From Bacteroides sp. (GTDB lineage Bacteria > Bacteroidota > Bacteroidia > Bacteroidales > Bacteroidaceae): a stretch of DNA of 35,609 bases. Location of the stretch: assembly GCA_030151885.1 (NCBI GenBank), contig JASLCG010000007.1:1-35609 (forward strand), written 5' to 3'. Numbering within the stretch: position 1 is the first letter of the stretch; each line of letters starts with the position of its first letter. Shown here piece after piece: positions 8,645 to 17,141 of the stretch. Below the pieces are notes generated by a model. It was not told where the DNA came from and made no database searches. It saw only the letters and a program-made list of their open reading frames with translations. The position numbers were made by a program, and so were the translations under genes.

Positions 8645-9196
8645 ATGGAGTTATATTCTGAAGATGTGTTATTATCATTACTAGTTAATGAAGACACTCG
8701 AGAATTAGGATTTAAGGCTCTGGTATCGAATTATAGTGAACGTCTATATTGGCATATTCGTAGAATAGTTTTAGTACATGAAGATGCTGATGATATATTA
8801 CAAGAGACTTTTATTAAGGCTTGGCAAAATTTAGACTCTTTTAGAGGTGACTCTAGAATATTGACGTGGCTATATCGAATTGCAACAAATGAAAGCTTAG
8901 GCCATCTAAGAAAATTCAAAGATAAGTATCATCTTGAAATAGATAATCCTGAAATTAGTATTATAAATACTTTGGAAAGCGATTCTTATTTTGATGGTGA
9001 TGAGGCTGTAATTAAACTTCAAAAAGCAATCTTGAGTTTACCAGAAAAACAGAGAATAGTATTTTTAATGAAGTACTATGACGAGATGAAGTATAAAGAG
9101 ATTTCTAAGGTTTTGGATACCTCCGTAGGAGGGTTAAAAGCATCTTATCACCATGCTGTTTCAAAAATTGAAGAATTTTTAAAAGGTAGTGATTAA
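8645..9196 (+). CDS. ECF-type RNA polymerase sigma factor
   Basis: A 183-residue sigma-70 family factor with region 2 (about 20-90, including DILQETFIKAWQNLDSFRG and the DNA-melting segment TWLYRIATNESLGHLRK) and region 4 (about 125-180, LPEKQRIVFLMKYYDEMKYK then the recognition helix VGGLKASYHHAVSKI). It lacks regions 1 and 3, which defines the extracytoplasmic-function class. The next two genes encode a one-span membrane protein and an exported helical protein, the usual setting for a membrane-controlled stress or envelope response. The signal is unknown. The sigma assignment is firm; the control scheme is inferred. Confidence 0.95.
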   Translation: MELYSEDVLLSLLVNEDTRELGFKALVSNYSERLYWHIRRIVLVHEDADDILQETFIKAWQNLDSFRGDSRILTWLYRIATNESLGHLRKFKDKYHLEIDNPEISIINTLESDSYFDGDEAVIKLQKAILSLPEKQRIVFLMKYYDEMKYKEISKVLDTSVGGLKASYHHAVSKIEEFLKGSD

Positions 9197-9241
9197 ACCT
9201 TTTATAATTTATTGCATCAATATAGATAAGTAATACGAGCT

Positions 9242-9625
9242 ATGAGTAAAAAATATAAGCTAGATTCTTTTAAAAAGAACGAAGGATTTAAAGTTCCAGA
9301 GAACTATTTTGATGGGTTGGAGGCTAAGATAATGGATGCTATGCCTAAACCTAGCCAGAAAAGTTATCCTTTGCCTGATGAAAAAACAACATTATGGGTG
9401 AAGTTAAAACCTATAATGTATTTAGCAGCAATGTTTATAGGTGCTGCATTAATAATAAAAGTTGCTTTACCTACATTGTTAAAAGAGCAAGATACTATAG
9501 CACAAGGCATAGATTTAGATGAAGTATCTGATGAATTTATTCAAGAAACTGTTGATGGTGCACTGTTTGATGACTATGCAATGTATGTTTATTTAAGTGA
9601 AAATATAGAAAGTTATGAAGAATAA
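9242..9625 (+). CDS. One-span membrane protein, candidate anti-sigma factor
   Basis: A 127-residue protein with an N-terminal cytoplasmic segment containing FKVPENYFDGLEAKIMDAMP (about 16-35), a single membrane helix near 57-80 (IMYLAAMFIGAALIIKVALP) and an acidic C-terminal segment. The FKVPENYF-type stretch is one I associate with membrane proteins encoded beside ECF sigma genes in Bacteroidota. The zinc-binding HCC motif of ZAS anti-sigma factors is absent. Its position directly after the sigma gene, and its 11-base overlap with the next gene, support a role in holding the sigma factor inactive. That role is inferred from context. Confidence 0.65.
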   Translation: MSKKYKLDSFKKNEGFKVPENYFDGLEAKIMDAMPKPSQKSYPLPDEKTTLWVKLKPIMYLAAMFIGAALIIKVALPTLLKEQDTIAQGIDLDEVSDEFIQETVDGALFDDYAMYVYLSENIESYEE

Positions 9626-10094
9626 AATAATAATTTGCTTAATCTTTATTTTACTAGGAGTAGGCAACCTAAAGGCCAACTGTGAACATAGATTCCAAAA
9701 TGTGTCTCCCGACGAGTTTTATAAAAAGCAGAAGGAATTTATAACTAAAGAGGCTAATTTGAGTCCTAAAGAATCTGATGCTTTTTTTAAGGTATATGTT
9801 GAGTTACAAAATATAAAAAGAGGTAATCATAAAGAGATGTCTGAACTGATGCGTAAGGCTCGTGAAGAGTTGACAGAAAAGGAGTATGATGATATCTTAG
9901 TAAGAATGTATCAGCTAAAAAAAGAGAATGCAGACTTAGATTTACAATATTATTATAAGTACACTGATATATTACCTAAATCTAAGATTTATCAAATAAT
10001 AAGAGCCGAATCTAAGTTTCAGCGGCAAATAATTCGTGGTATGCACCATAAACAAAACAGGCAAGGCCAAGGCAGAAATAATAGAGGTAAATAG
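9615..10094 (+). CDS. Exported helical protein, Spy/CpxP-like in character
   Basis: A 159-residue protein with a signal peptide (about 1-21, MKNKIIICLIFILLGVGNLKA) and a mature part that is strongly helical and charged. The segment KEFITKEANLSPKESDAFFKVYVEL (about 40-64, quoted here in two overlapping parts: KEFITKEANLSPKES and SDAFFKVYVEL) resembles the LTxxQ-like helices of periplasmic Spy/CpxP and CnrX-type sensors. The tail is basic, rich in Arg, Gln, Gly and Asn. The start codon overlaps the preceding membrane-protein gene by 11 bases, implying coupled translation. A periplasmic sensing role within the sigma-factor operon is inferred, not shown. Confidence 0.65.
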   Translation: MKNKIIICLIFILLGVGNLKANCEHRFQNVSPDEFYKKQKEFITKEANLSPKESDAFFKVYVELQNIKRGNHKEMSELMRKAREELTEKEYDDILVRMYQLKKENADLDLQYYYKYTDILPKSKIYQIIRAESKFQRQIIRGMHHKQNRQGQGRNNRGK

Positions 10095-10114
10095 TTAAGC
10101 TAATATAGTAATAT

Positions 10115-10158
10115 AATAAGTAGGGGTAGTGTCATTTAAGACTCTACCCCTACTTATT
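10115..10158. terminator. Bidirectional terminator between convergent genes
   Basis: A 15-bp perfect stem, AATAAGTAGGGGTAG (10115-10129) with CTACCCCTACTTATT (10144-10158). It lies between the sigma operon and the minus-strand nitroreductase gene, serving both ends. Confidence 0.85.
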
Positions 10159-10174
10159 TGTATATAATTTAATT

Positions 10175-10789
10175 TTAGAAAACTTTTAGCAGTTCTGAGA
10201 TAGGACGTTTCTCCTTCTTTTCCGGTGTTGATGTTGGTTTTCCAAAGGGCATGTGTCCAATGAAATTCCACTCTTTAGGAGCATTAATATGCTCTTTTAT
10301 CTTATCGTCGGCTAATCCTAAATAGTGCTGCAAACTAGCGCCAAATCCTAACTCTGTTAAACCTATCCAAGTAGCAAACTGGTGCGAACCTTGTACTTGT
10401 GTTGCCCATTGTGGAAAATAGCTTGCATAGGCAGGTAGGTTATTTTGAAGTCCTTCAGTAACCTTTGTATCGTCAAAGAAAAGTATTGTTCCAATACCAC
10501 TCATAAATGCTGAGTGTATTTTATCTTTGGTTTGTTTGTTATACCTCTCTTCTCCAATTGCTTCTATTAAAGCATTTTCAATAATTTGCCAATGTTCTTT
10601 ATGTTTATTTTCAGTAACTAAAACAATTCTGACAGTTTGAGAGTTGAAGTGTGATGGAACAAGATTTAATACATCAGCTAAAAGATTTTCAACTTCTGTT
10701 TTAGGGCTTACCCATTCTGGAGCTAGTGAATAATGACTGTGTCTTCTTTCTAACGCCTCTTTTAAAATAGAAATATTGTTGTTAGGCAT
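10175..10789 (-). CDS. Frm2/HBN1-like nitroreductase family protein
   Basis: A 204-residue FMN-dependent nitroreductase-fold enzyme. The opening ERRHSHYSLAPE, the segment LNLVPSHFNSQTVRIVLVTE (about 42-61) and the block FATWIGLTELGFGASLQHYL (about 138-157), followed by IGHMPFGKPTSTPEKKEKRP, match the compact Frm2/HBN1 branch, known from yeast and many bacteria, more than the NfsA/NfsB branches. Family members reduce nitroaromatic compounds or respond to lipid or oxidative stress; the natural substrate here is unknown. A single gene with a TAnnTTTG motif 25 bases upstream, it is convergent with the sigma operon. Confidence 0.88.
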   Translation of the reverse strand: MPNNNISILKEALERRHSHYSLAPEWVSPKTEVENLLADVLNLVPSHFNSQTVRIVLVTENKHKEHWQIIENALIEAIGEERYNKQTKDKIHSAFMSGIGTILFFDDTKVTEGLQNNLPAYASYFPQWATQVQGSHQFATWIGLTELGFGASLQHYLGLADDKIKEHINAPKEWNFIGHMPFGKPTSTPEKKEKRPISELLKVF

Positions 10790-10813
10790 ACTATAACGTA
10801 CTTAATTGGTTAT

Positions 10814-10821
10814 CAAAAATA
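10814..10821 (-). promoter_or_regulatory. Candidate -7 element of the nitroreductase gene
   Basis: Reads TATTTTTG on the minus strand, a TAnnTTTG match. The predicted leader is about 18 bases. No clear -33 element is seen. Confidence 0.45.
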
Positions 10822-10920
10822 TTAACTATATGTTAAACGAATATAGCGTTAAAAAGTTTACTAAATTATAGTAAGTAAAGACTTTATAATCAAGTGTGAA
10901 CGTATTTAACTCTTGTTTTA

Positions 10921-11706
10921 TTACAAGCCTTTAGATTTAGCTTCGTTCCAAAAGAAATCCATCTCTTCAAGTGTCATTTCTTTAAGAGCTTTACCTTGTT
11001 TTATGGTATGATCCTCTAAGTAGTTAAATCTTCTGATAAACTTTTGGTTAGTTTGTTCTAGTGCATTTTCTGGATTAATACCATATAATCTAGCAGCATT
11101 AATTATGCTAAAGAATAAATCTCCAAACTCTTTTTCCATTTCTAGTTGGTCCATTTTATCTATTTCATCTTGAAGTTCTGTAAATTCTTCTTTTACTTTA
11201 CTCCATACATGTTCTTTTTTTTCCCAATCAAATCCTATGTTTCTAGCTTTGTCTTGTATCCTATAGGCTTTTATTAGTGCAGGAAGAGCATCTGGAACAC
11301 CACTTAACACGCGTTTGTTACCCCCTTTTTCTTTTAATTTTAATGCTTCCCAATTATTTAGAACATCATCTATATTATCTACTTTAGTATCGCCAAAAAT
11401 ATGTGGATGTCTAAAAATCAGTTTGTCACATAATTTATCGCATACATCTTTGATGTCAAATTGTTTTGACTCGGAACCTATTTTTGCATAAAAACCAATG
11501 TGTAGCAATACATCACCTAACTCTTTACAGATTTCTTCTTGATTATCTTTGATAAGCGCATCACATAACTCGTAAGTCTCCTCTATCGTATTGGGTCTTA
11601 AACTTTCATTAGTCTGTTTTTTGTCCCAAGGACATTTTTCTCTTAATTCGTCTAAAACATCTAGAAAACGTCCAAAAGCTTCTAGTTTTTCTTCTTTTGT
11701 ATGCAT
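10921..11706 (-). CDS. mazG: Nucleoside triphosphate pyrophosphohydrolase MazG
   Basis: Hydrolyses nucleoside triphosphates to monophosphates and pyrophosphate, cleaning nucleotide pools. The 261 residues match E. coli MazG (263) and contain two MazG repeats. The first has ETYELCDALI and EEICKELGDVLLHIGF (roughly 43-72). The second has EFTELQDEI and EMEKEFGDLFFSIINAARLY (roughly 174-210). These carry the ExxE...ExxD metal ligands. The start KEEKLEAFGRFLDVLDELREKCPWDKKQ-like opening (KCPWDKKQTNESL near 19-31) is also family-typical. It is divergent from valS, with its own TAnnTTTG motif. Confidence 0.96.
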   Translation of the reverse strand: MHTKEEKLEAFGRFLDVLDELREKCPWDKKQTNESLRPNTIEETYELCDALIKDNQEEICKELGDVLLHIGFYAKIGSESKQFDIKDVCDKLCDKLIFRHPHIFGDTKVDNIDDVLNNWEALKLKEKGGNKRVLSGVPDALPALIKAYRIQDKARNIGFDWEKKEHVWSKVKEEFTELQDEIDKMDQLEMEKEFGDLFFSIINAARLYGINPENALEQTNQKFIRRFNYLEDHTIKQGKALKEMTLEEMDFFWNEAKSKGL

Positions 11707-11747
11707 ATAAATCTTGATTTAATGAGTCTTAACCATTAGTTATGGCA

Positions 11748-11755
11748 CAAAACTA
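11748..11755 (-). promoter_or_regulatory. mazG: Candidate -7 element of mazG
   Basis: Reads TAGTTTTG on the minus strand, a TAnnTTTG match. It would give a leader of about 35 bases. The -33 region is unclear. Confidence 0.4.
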
Positions 11756-11789
11756 CACAATAGAACAGCATTATTCCCTTTTAAATTAT

Positions 11790-11797
11790 TAATTTTG
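11790..11797 (+). promoter_or_regulatory. valS: Candidate -7 element of valS
   Basis: TAATTTTG, identical to the rpsA -7 element and a TAnnTTTG match. The predicted leader is about 33 bases. The -33 element is weak. Confidence 0.5.
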
Positions 11798-11836
11798 TAC
11801 AAATATTATATCAATCTATAACTGATAAAAATAAAT

Positions 11837-14467
11837 ATGGAATTAGCAAGTAAATACAATCCCGCTAATGTTGAGGAAAAATGGTATTCATACTGGATGA
11901 ATCATCATCTATTTAGTTCAAAACCCGATGGAAGAGAGCCTTTTACCGTCGTCATACCTCCTCCAAACGTTACTGGCGTATTACATATGGGACATATGCT
12001 AAACAATACGATTCAAGATATTCTTGTTCGTAAGGCCCGTATGCAAGGTAAGAATGCTTGCTGGGTTCCTGGTACAGACCATGCTTCAATTGCTACAGAA
12101 GCAAAAGTTGTTAATCGTTTAGCACAACAAGGAATTAAGAAAACAGATCTTTCTCGTGATGAATTCTTGAAACATGCTTGGGATTGGACTGAAGAGCATG
12201 GTGGTATCATTCTAAAACAGCTACGTAAATTAGGAGCTTCATGCGACTGGGATAGAACTTCATTTACTATGGACGAAATTCGTAGTAAAAGTGTTCTTAA
12301 AGTTTTTGTAGATTTATATAACAAAGGCTTAATATATCGTGGTGTTAGAATGGTTAACTGGGACCCTGTTGCGTTAACTGCTTTATCTGATGAAGAGGTA
12401 ATTCATAAAGAAGAACAGAGTAAATTATATTACTTAAAATATAAAGTAGAAGGAGAAGATACATTCGCAATTGTTGCTACAACTCGTCCCGAAACTATTA
12501 TGGGGGATACAGCAATGTGTATCAATCCAAATGACCCTAAAAACACTCATTTAAAAGGGAAAAAAGTAATTGTGCCAATCGTTAACAGAGTTATTCCTGT
12601 TATTGAAGATGATTATGTAGATATAGAATTTGGTACAGGTTGTCTTAAAGTAACTCCTGCTCATGATGTTAATGACTACATGTTGGGCGAAAAGCACAAT
12701 TTGAAAAGCATTGATATCTTTAATGATAACGGAACTTTAAGTGAAGCTGCTGGCATGTATGTTGGTAAAGATCGCTTTGAAGTTCGTAAAGAGATTGTTA
12801 AAGACCTTGAAAATGCAGGTCTATTGGTGAAAGTAGAAGAGTACACAAATAAAGTTGGCTATTCTGAACGTACTAATGTAGTTATTGAGCCTAAGTTGTC
12901 AATGCAGTGGTTCTTGAAAATGGAAGAACTTGCTAAACCTGCTTTAGACTCAGTAATGGAAGACGATATAAACTTCTATCCTCCTAAATATAAAAATACT
13001 TATAGACACTGGATGGAAAATATTCGTGATTGGTGTATTAGTCGTCAATTATGGTGGGGACATAGAATTCCTGCATATTATTTGCCAGAGGGTGGATATG
13101 TAGTAGCAGAAACAGATGCTGAGGCACTACGTATTGCGCAAGAAAAAACAGGTAATCCTTCTTTAACTTTAGAAGAATTAAGACAAGATGAAGACTGTCT
13201 TGATACTTGGTTCTCTTCATGGATATGGCCTATTGCTCTATTTAATGGAATTATAAATCCAGGAAATGAAGAGATGAAATACTATTATCCTACAGCTGAC
13301 TTAGTAACAGGACCAGATATTATATTCTTCTGGGTAGCACGTATGATAATGGCTGGCTATGAATACGAGCAGGAAAAACCTTTTAAGAATGTTTACTTTA
13401 CTGGTATTGTACGTGATGGAAAAGGACGTAAAATGTCTAAATCTTTAGGTAACTCGCCAGACCCATTGCATCTTATTGATAAATATGGTGCTGATGGTGT
13501 TCGTATGGGAATGATGTTAGCAGCACCTGCTGGTAATGACATCCTTTTTGATGAGGCTCTTTGTGAACAAGGTAGAAACTTTAATAATAAAATTTGGAAC
13601 TCATTCCGCCTTATTAAAGGATGGGATGTAGATGCCAATATAGAGACTCCCGAAATAGCAAAACTTGCAAACATGTGGTTTGAAAGTAAGCTAAATAAAA
13701 GTATTAAAGATATTGATGAGTTATTTACTAAGTATAAACTTAGTGAAGCACTAATGGAAATATATCGCCTTTTCTGGGATGAGTTTTCATCTTGGTACCT
13801 TGAGTTAATAAAACCAGAATTTGGTAAGCCTATTGATGCTGAAACTTACGGTTGCGTATTGAGATACTTTGAAACTCTTCTTAAATTACTTCATCCGTTT
13901 ATGCCTTTTATTACAGAAGAACTGTGGCAAGCAATGGAAGTAAGAAATGAAGGCGAATCTATAATGTATCAAAGAATACCTCAAGATGATTATATCTCAG
14001 AAGGATTACTTGATGATATAGAAATAGTAAAAGAGGTTATAAGTGATGTAAGAGCTATCCGAGCACAGAAAAACATAGCTTTAAAAGAGCAGTTAGAGCT
14101 TCATGTTATTGGTCGTAGCCCAGTTGAGTCATATAACTCTATTATCTGTAAAATGTGTAACATTTCGGAGGTTAATGAAGTTGAATCACATGCAGAAGGC
14201 TCTGCTTCATTTATGGTAAGAACTACAGAGTTTAGTATTCCATTATCAGGAGCTATTGATGTTGAAGAAGAAATCAAAAAACTTGAAGCAGAATTAAAGC
14301 ATAAACGTGGCTTCTTGATGGGAGTTACTAAGAAACTAAGTAACGAACGCTTTGTAAACAATGCACCAGATGAGGTTGTAGCTTTAGAGAAGAAAAAACA
14401 AGCGGATGCAGAAAGTATTATTAAATCTTTGGAAGAAACTATTCAGTCTCTAAAAAATACTTTATAA
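11837..14467 (+). CDS. valS: Valyl-tRNA synthetase
   Basis: Charges tRNA-Val with valine. The 876 residues are the usual length for bacterial ValS. The class I signatures are PPPNVTGVLHMGHMLNNTIQ with HMGH at 50-53, and KMSKS at 532-536. An editing domain lies between them (around 200-360, including TTRPETIMGDTAMCINP). An anticodon-binding region follows KMSKS, and the last 65 residues or so form the tRNA-contacting coiled coil typical of ValS (EEEIKKLEAELKHKRGF onward). It is divergent from mazG and ends in a strong terminator, so it is probably a single-gene transcript. Confidence 0.98.
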   Translation: MELASKYNPANVEEKWYSYWMNHHLFSSKPDGREPFTVVIPPPNVTGVLHMGHMLNNTIQDILVRKARMQGKNACWVPGTDHASIATEAKVVNRLAQQGIKKTDLSRDEFLKHAWDWTEEHGGIILKQLRKLGASCDWDRTSFTMDEIRSKSVLKVFVDLYNKGLIYRGVRMVNWDPVALTALSDEEVIHKEEQSKLYYLKYKVEGEDTFAIVATTRPETIMGDTAMCINPNDPKNTHLKGKKVIVPIVNRVIPVIEDDYVDIEFGTGCLKVTPAHDVNDYMLGEKHNLKSIDIFNDNGTLSEAAGMYVGKDRFEVRKEIVKDLENAGLLVKVEEYTNKVGYSERTNVVIEPKLSMQWFLKMEELAKPALDSVMEDDINFYPPKYKNTYRHWMENIRDWCISRQLWWGHRIPAYYLPEGGYVVAETDAEALRIAQEKTGNPSLTLEELRQDEDCLDTWFSSWIWPIALFNGIINPGNEEMKYYYPTADLVTGPDIIFFWVARMIMAGYEYEQEKPFKNVYFTGIVRDGKGRKMSKSLGNSPDPLHLIDKYGADGVRMGMMLAAPAGNDILFDEALCEQGRNFNNKIWNSFRLIKGWDVDANIETPEIAKLANMWFESKLNKSIKDIDELFTKYKLSEALMEIYRLFWDEFSSWYLELIKPEFGKPIDAETYGCVLRYFETLLKLLHPFMPFITEELWQAMEVRNEGESIMYQRIPQDDYISEGLLDDIEIVKEVISDVRAIRAQKNIALKEQLELHVIGRSPVESYNSIICKMCNISEVNEVESHAEGSASFMVRTTEFSIPLSGAIDVEEEIKKLEAELKHKRGFLMGVTKKLSNERFVNNAPDEVVALEKKKQADAESIIKSLEETIQSLKNTL

Positions 14468-14490
14468 GTATTTGAAATAATATATAAATC

Positions 14491-14527
14491 AAAAGGTCTT
14501 CATAACTCTAGGTTATGAAGACCTTTT
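14491..14527 (+). terminator. valS: Intrinsic terminator of valS
   Basis: A 16-bp perfect stem, AAAAGGTCTTCATAAC (14491-14506) with GTTATGAAGACCTTTT (14512-14527), a 5-base loop and a T tract. It begins 23 bases after the valS stop. Confidence 0.93.
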
Positions 14528-14706
14528 TTTATGGTGAGGCTTTAAAGTGTAGCCACGCTTTAAAATTAGCAGAGAGCTTTTTTAAGAGTCAAATTTTAAA
14601 TAAACACATCATTTATCAGCTATATACCCATATATAGCCCTTTATAACGATAAAAAATGAAAATAAAATCTTTAATTAGTATCTTAGCAATTCAAAACAA
14701 CTATTA

Positions 14707-15285
14707 ATGAAAAAGATTTTATTTACAATTGTTCTATTAACGTCATTATTTAGCTTTACCAATTTAAAAGCACAATATATAAATACTGGTTTTTGGGGTG
14801 GGGTAGAATTTGACTATGGTTTAAGTTTATCAGATAGGGGTACAGCTTATAAGCATAAGTTTGGAGGAAGTACACACATGCAGATGTTTTCTTTGAGAAG
14901 TGTTATGGGCTATTATATAGTACCATCTTTTTCGGTAGGTACAGGCGTGGGAATATCTACATATTCTAAACAGCGTATTAATACAATACCCATATTTCTA
15001 GACTTTAGAATACATCCATTAGCACGTGTAAATGAGAATTTTTATATAAACTTAAATATAGGAACATTTTTAGGCGATAATCAAAAAAAGACAGAAGCTA
15101 AGCTATTTTGGGAAGCTGCTGTTGGTTATAAACTATTTGATTTCGGAAGTTGTAACTTAGCTCCTGCAATTGGCTATCAGTGGTATAAGTATAGTAAACA
15201 TATTATAGATGCAGAAGCTGATATTAATGGACTATTTAGACAACAAAGACGTACTCTGTTTTTTAGATTAAGTCTTACATATTAA
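14707..15285 (+). CDS. Small exported beta-barrel protein, function unknown
   Basis: A 192-residue protein with a signal peptide (about 1-22, MKKILFTIVLLTSLFSFTNL then KAQ). The mature part is made of short alternating strands rich in Gly, Tyr and Phe (GFWGGVEFDYGLSLS, VPSFSVGTGVGISTYS, FYINLNIGTFLG, LAPAIGYQWYKYS) and ends in FFRLSLTY, with the terminal aromatic residue expected of outer-membrane barrels. It most resembles the generic eight-stranded outer-membrane barrel proteins common in Bacteroidota. No specific family is recognised. It is preceded by a 239-base gap holding the valS terminator and a small perfect hairpin at 14619-14638. Confidence 0.7.
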   Translation: MKKILFTIVLLTSLFSFTNLKAQYINTGFWGGVEFDYGLSLSDRGTAYKHKFGGSTHMQMFSLRSVMGYYIVPSFSVGTGVGISTYSKQRINTIPIFLDFRIHPLARVNENFYINLNIGTFLGDNQKKTEAKLFWEAAVGYKLFDFGSCNLAPAIGYQWYKYSKHIIDAEADINGLFRQQRRTLFFRLSLTY

Positions 15286-15326
15286 GGACTAAGTATGTTA
15301 AATATAGAACATTCTAGGGTAAATAC

Positions 15327-15357
15327 TTTTATATATGTAAAATAGCAGATATATTTG
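15327..15357 (+). promoter_or_regulatory. Candidate promoter of the YD-like repeat gene
   Basis: TATATTTG at 15350-15357 matches TAnnTTTG. TTTT at 15327-15330, 19 bases upstream, stands in for the -33 TTTG. The predicted leader is about 66 bases. Confidence 0.5.
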
Positions 15358-15429
15358 CATTAAACTTATATAATTATACCATTTAATTTTAAAATGCATA
15401 ATTAAAATTAATTAATCAATAATGTAAAT

Positions 15430-16509
15430 ATGAAATTACTTAAAACACTTACTTTAATGTTTTTGCTGTTCAATGTTGAAATCTTTTCAATAAAAGCAAA
15501 TGATGAATTTAAATCTGTAAAACCTTTAGGACAAGTAAAGCAAATAACTACTGTTGAGTATGATATGGATAAAAGTACGAATTCTTTAATAAAGAAGACT
15601 GAATTTATATCTGCTTACGATACTTATGGTAATATTCTAAGAGAAGATTTAAAAAATGCGTCCGATAAACCGATAAGATCTACTAGAAATAAATATAATA
15701 CCAGTTCAAAAATAATTGATTACACTATTTATTCAGACGAAGGAGTGGTAGATACAAGAACTATTGGTGAGTTAAGAAGTAGTGATAACACAGAAATTAG
15801 TGTAAAAAACTACGATTCCACCGGGGCTCTTACTTCTAAAATAGAGACTCTATTTAACACAGATGGTAAGATTTCTACAGTTACTCAGTTTGATGTTAAT
15901 GCAAAGCCTTTGACGAAGAAAGAATATTATTATCAGAATGGGAATCTAGACTATATTAGATTGACTGATGCAAGATTCTCTGATAGTGCTTTTAATGATA
16001 TTATTGAATCGTTTGATTATGATAAAAATAACAATGTAATCTTAGCAAAGAGAATGACTGCTGATGGTAAAATGTTAAGTCTGACTGAAAAGTTTTATAA
16101 TACAACAGGAAAACTGACCAAAGAAGTTACTTATCCCTCTTTAGATATATCAAATTCAGAGAAAATCGTTAAGACATTTGATCAGTTTGGAAATACGTTA
16201 GAAATATTGTACTACGACTGTGATAACAATAAAATTAGAAAAGAGTACTTTGCTAGAATGAATAATGGAGGTTTAAAAGACTATGCTGTATTCCAAGATA
16301 GTAATGGTAAACTAGTTCCTGATTTTACTCAAAGTTTTGATAGATATGGAAACGAAACTAAAAGAGCCTTCTACAATGTAAATGGAGAGTTAGAAGAGTT
16401 AATAACTATCGATTACAAATTAGACTCGCAGGACAACTGGATTGAAAAAATAGAGCATAATAACCAGGCGGTTGATTTAGTAACAAAGCGTGAAATTGTT
16501 TATTTTTAA
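15430..16509 (+). CDS. Exported protein with YD-like repeats
   Basis: A 359-residue protein with a signal peptide (about 1-23, MKLLKTLTLMFLLFNVEIFS). The mature part carries repeated segments of the type (Y/F)D-x-x-G-N: YDTYGNILRE, FDYDKNNNVILAKR, FDQFGNTLEILYYD, FDRYGNETKRAFYN and others, spaced about 40-60 residues. These recall RHS/YD repeats, which form a beta-rich shell, but the copies are sparse and the RHS core domain is absent. No toxin or enzymatic domain is seen. The protein probably sits in the periplasm or on the surface. It follows a small barrel gene on the same strand but has its own promoter-like motif. Function unknown. Confidence 0.7.
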   Translation: MKLLKTLTLMFLLFNVEIFSIKANDEFKSVKPLGQVKQITTVEYDMDKSTNSLIKKTEFISAYDTYGNILREDLKNASDKPIRSTRNKYNTSSKIIDYTIYSDEGVVDTRTIGELRSSDNTEISVKNYDSTGALTSKIETLFNTDGKISTVTQFDVNAKPLTKKEYYYQNGNLDYIRLTDARFSDSAFNDIIESFDYDKNNNVILAKRMTADGKMLSLTEKFYNTTGKLTKEVTYPSLDISNSEKIVKTFDQFGNTLEILYYDCDNNKIRKEYFARMNNGGLKDYAVFQDSNGKLVPDFTQSFDRYGNETKRAFYNVNGELEELITIDYKLDSQDNWIEKIEHNNQAVDLVTKREIVYF

Positions 16510-16531
16510 ATAGACATTAAATATAGTATTT

Positions 16532-16571
16532 AAAAAAGGCTTTAAAGATATATATCTTTAAAGCCTTTTTT
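16532..16571. terminator. Bidirectional terminator between convergent genes
   Basis: AAAAAGGCTTTAAAGATATA pairs with TATATCTTTAAAGCCTTTTT, a near-perfect 20-bp stem with T tracts on both strands. Outer arms AGACATTAA (16512-16520) and TTAATGTCT (16570-16578) can pair as well. It serves the YD-like repeat gene and the PH-domain gene. Confidence 0.88.
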
Positions 16572-16591
16572 AATGTCTTACGTGTTGTTTG

Positions 16592-17044
16592 TTATTTATT
16601 AAATAACTGTTCAGGGTAGTTAATTACAAATTTTCTGCCTTTAGGAGTTTCAATCATAGCTAATTCTTTTTTATTTAGAATAAGCATAAAGAATTTACCT
16701 AACTGTTTATTTCTAAACCAACCAGTGTAACCTCCGTAGCCACCACTACCAAAGACACGTATTGCACCTTTAAGATCATCTTTAGAGAGCTTTGTTAATG
16801 TAACTTCATTAAGTTTAAATTTTTTAGCTCCTATCACCTGCTTTACTTTAATAGTATTCTCTGTAACTTCTGTCCATAACGGTAGTACAGCAAATCCATA
16901 GATAAGAATACCTATCATAAGTATTAAGAAAAAGAAACTTAAGATAGAATTCCATTGAATAATGGATATTAACATGCCTATACCACTCGCAACAAGTAAA
17001 GTTGTTAGTATGATGAACCAATCAGGTTTAAAATAATATTTCAT
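16592..17044 (-). CDS. Membrane protein with a bacterial PH domain
   Basis: A 150-residue protein. Two hydrophobic segments occupy about residues 9-31 (WFIILTTLLVASGIGMLISI) and 34-57, forming a membrane hairpin. The rest is a soluble beta-rich part with TENTIKVKQVIGAKKFKLNEV (given in part: TENTIKVKQVIG) and the glycine-rich GSGGYGGYTGWFRNK, consistent with the bacterial PH-like (bPH) family. The terminal stretch TPKGRKFVINYPEQL is typical of the same fold. Family members are membrane-anchored and mostly uncharacterised. It is a lone gene downstream of the ZIP transporter gene on the same strand, separated by 97 bases. Confidence 0.7.
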   Translation of the reverse strand: MKYYFKPDWFIILTTLLVASGIGMLISIIQWNSILSFFFLILMIGILIYGFAVLPLWTEVTENTIKVKQVIGAKKFKLNEVTLTKLSKDDLKGAIRVFGSGGYGGYTGWFRNKQLGKFFMLILNKKELAMIETPKGRKFVINYPEQLFNK

Positions 17045-17141
17045 ATCTAATATGTTGTTGTTGGTACTTCCAAATCTATTGGATGCTAAGATACGAAATT
17101 ATGATAATTAGTGTCTATATGTAAAAGTATTTTTTCGAAAA

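Noticed and set aside
12013..12324. Minus-strand gene inside valS
   Set aside because: It is antisense to a highly conserved valS region, and no product is recognisable.
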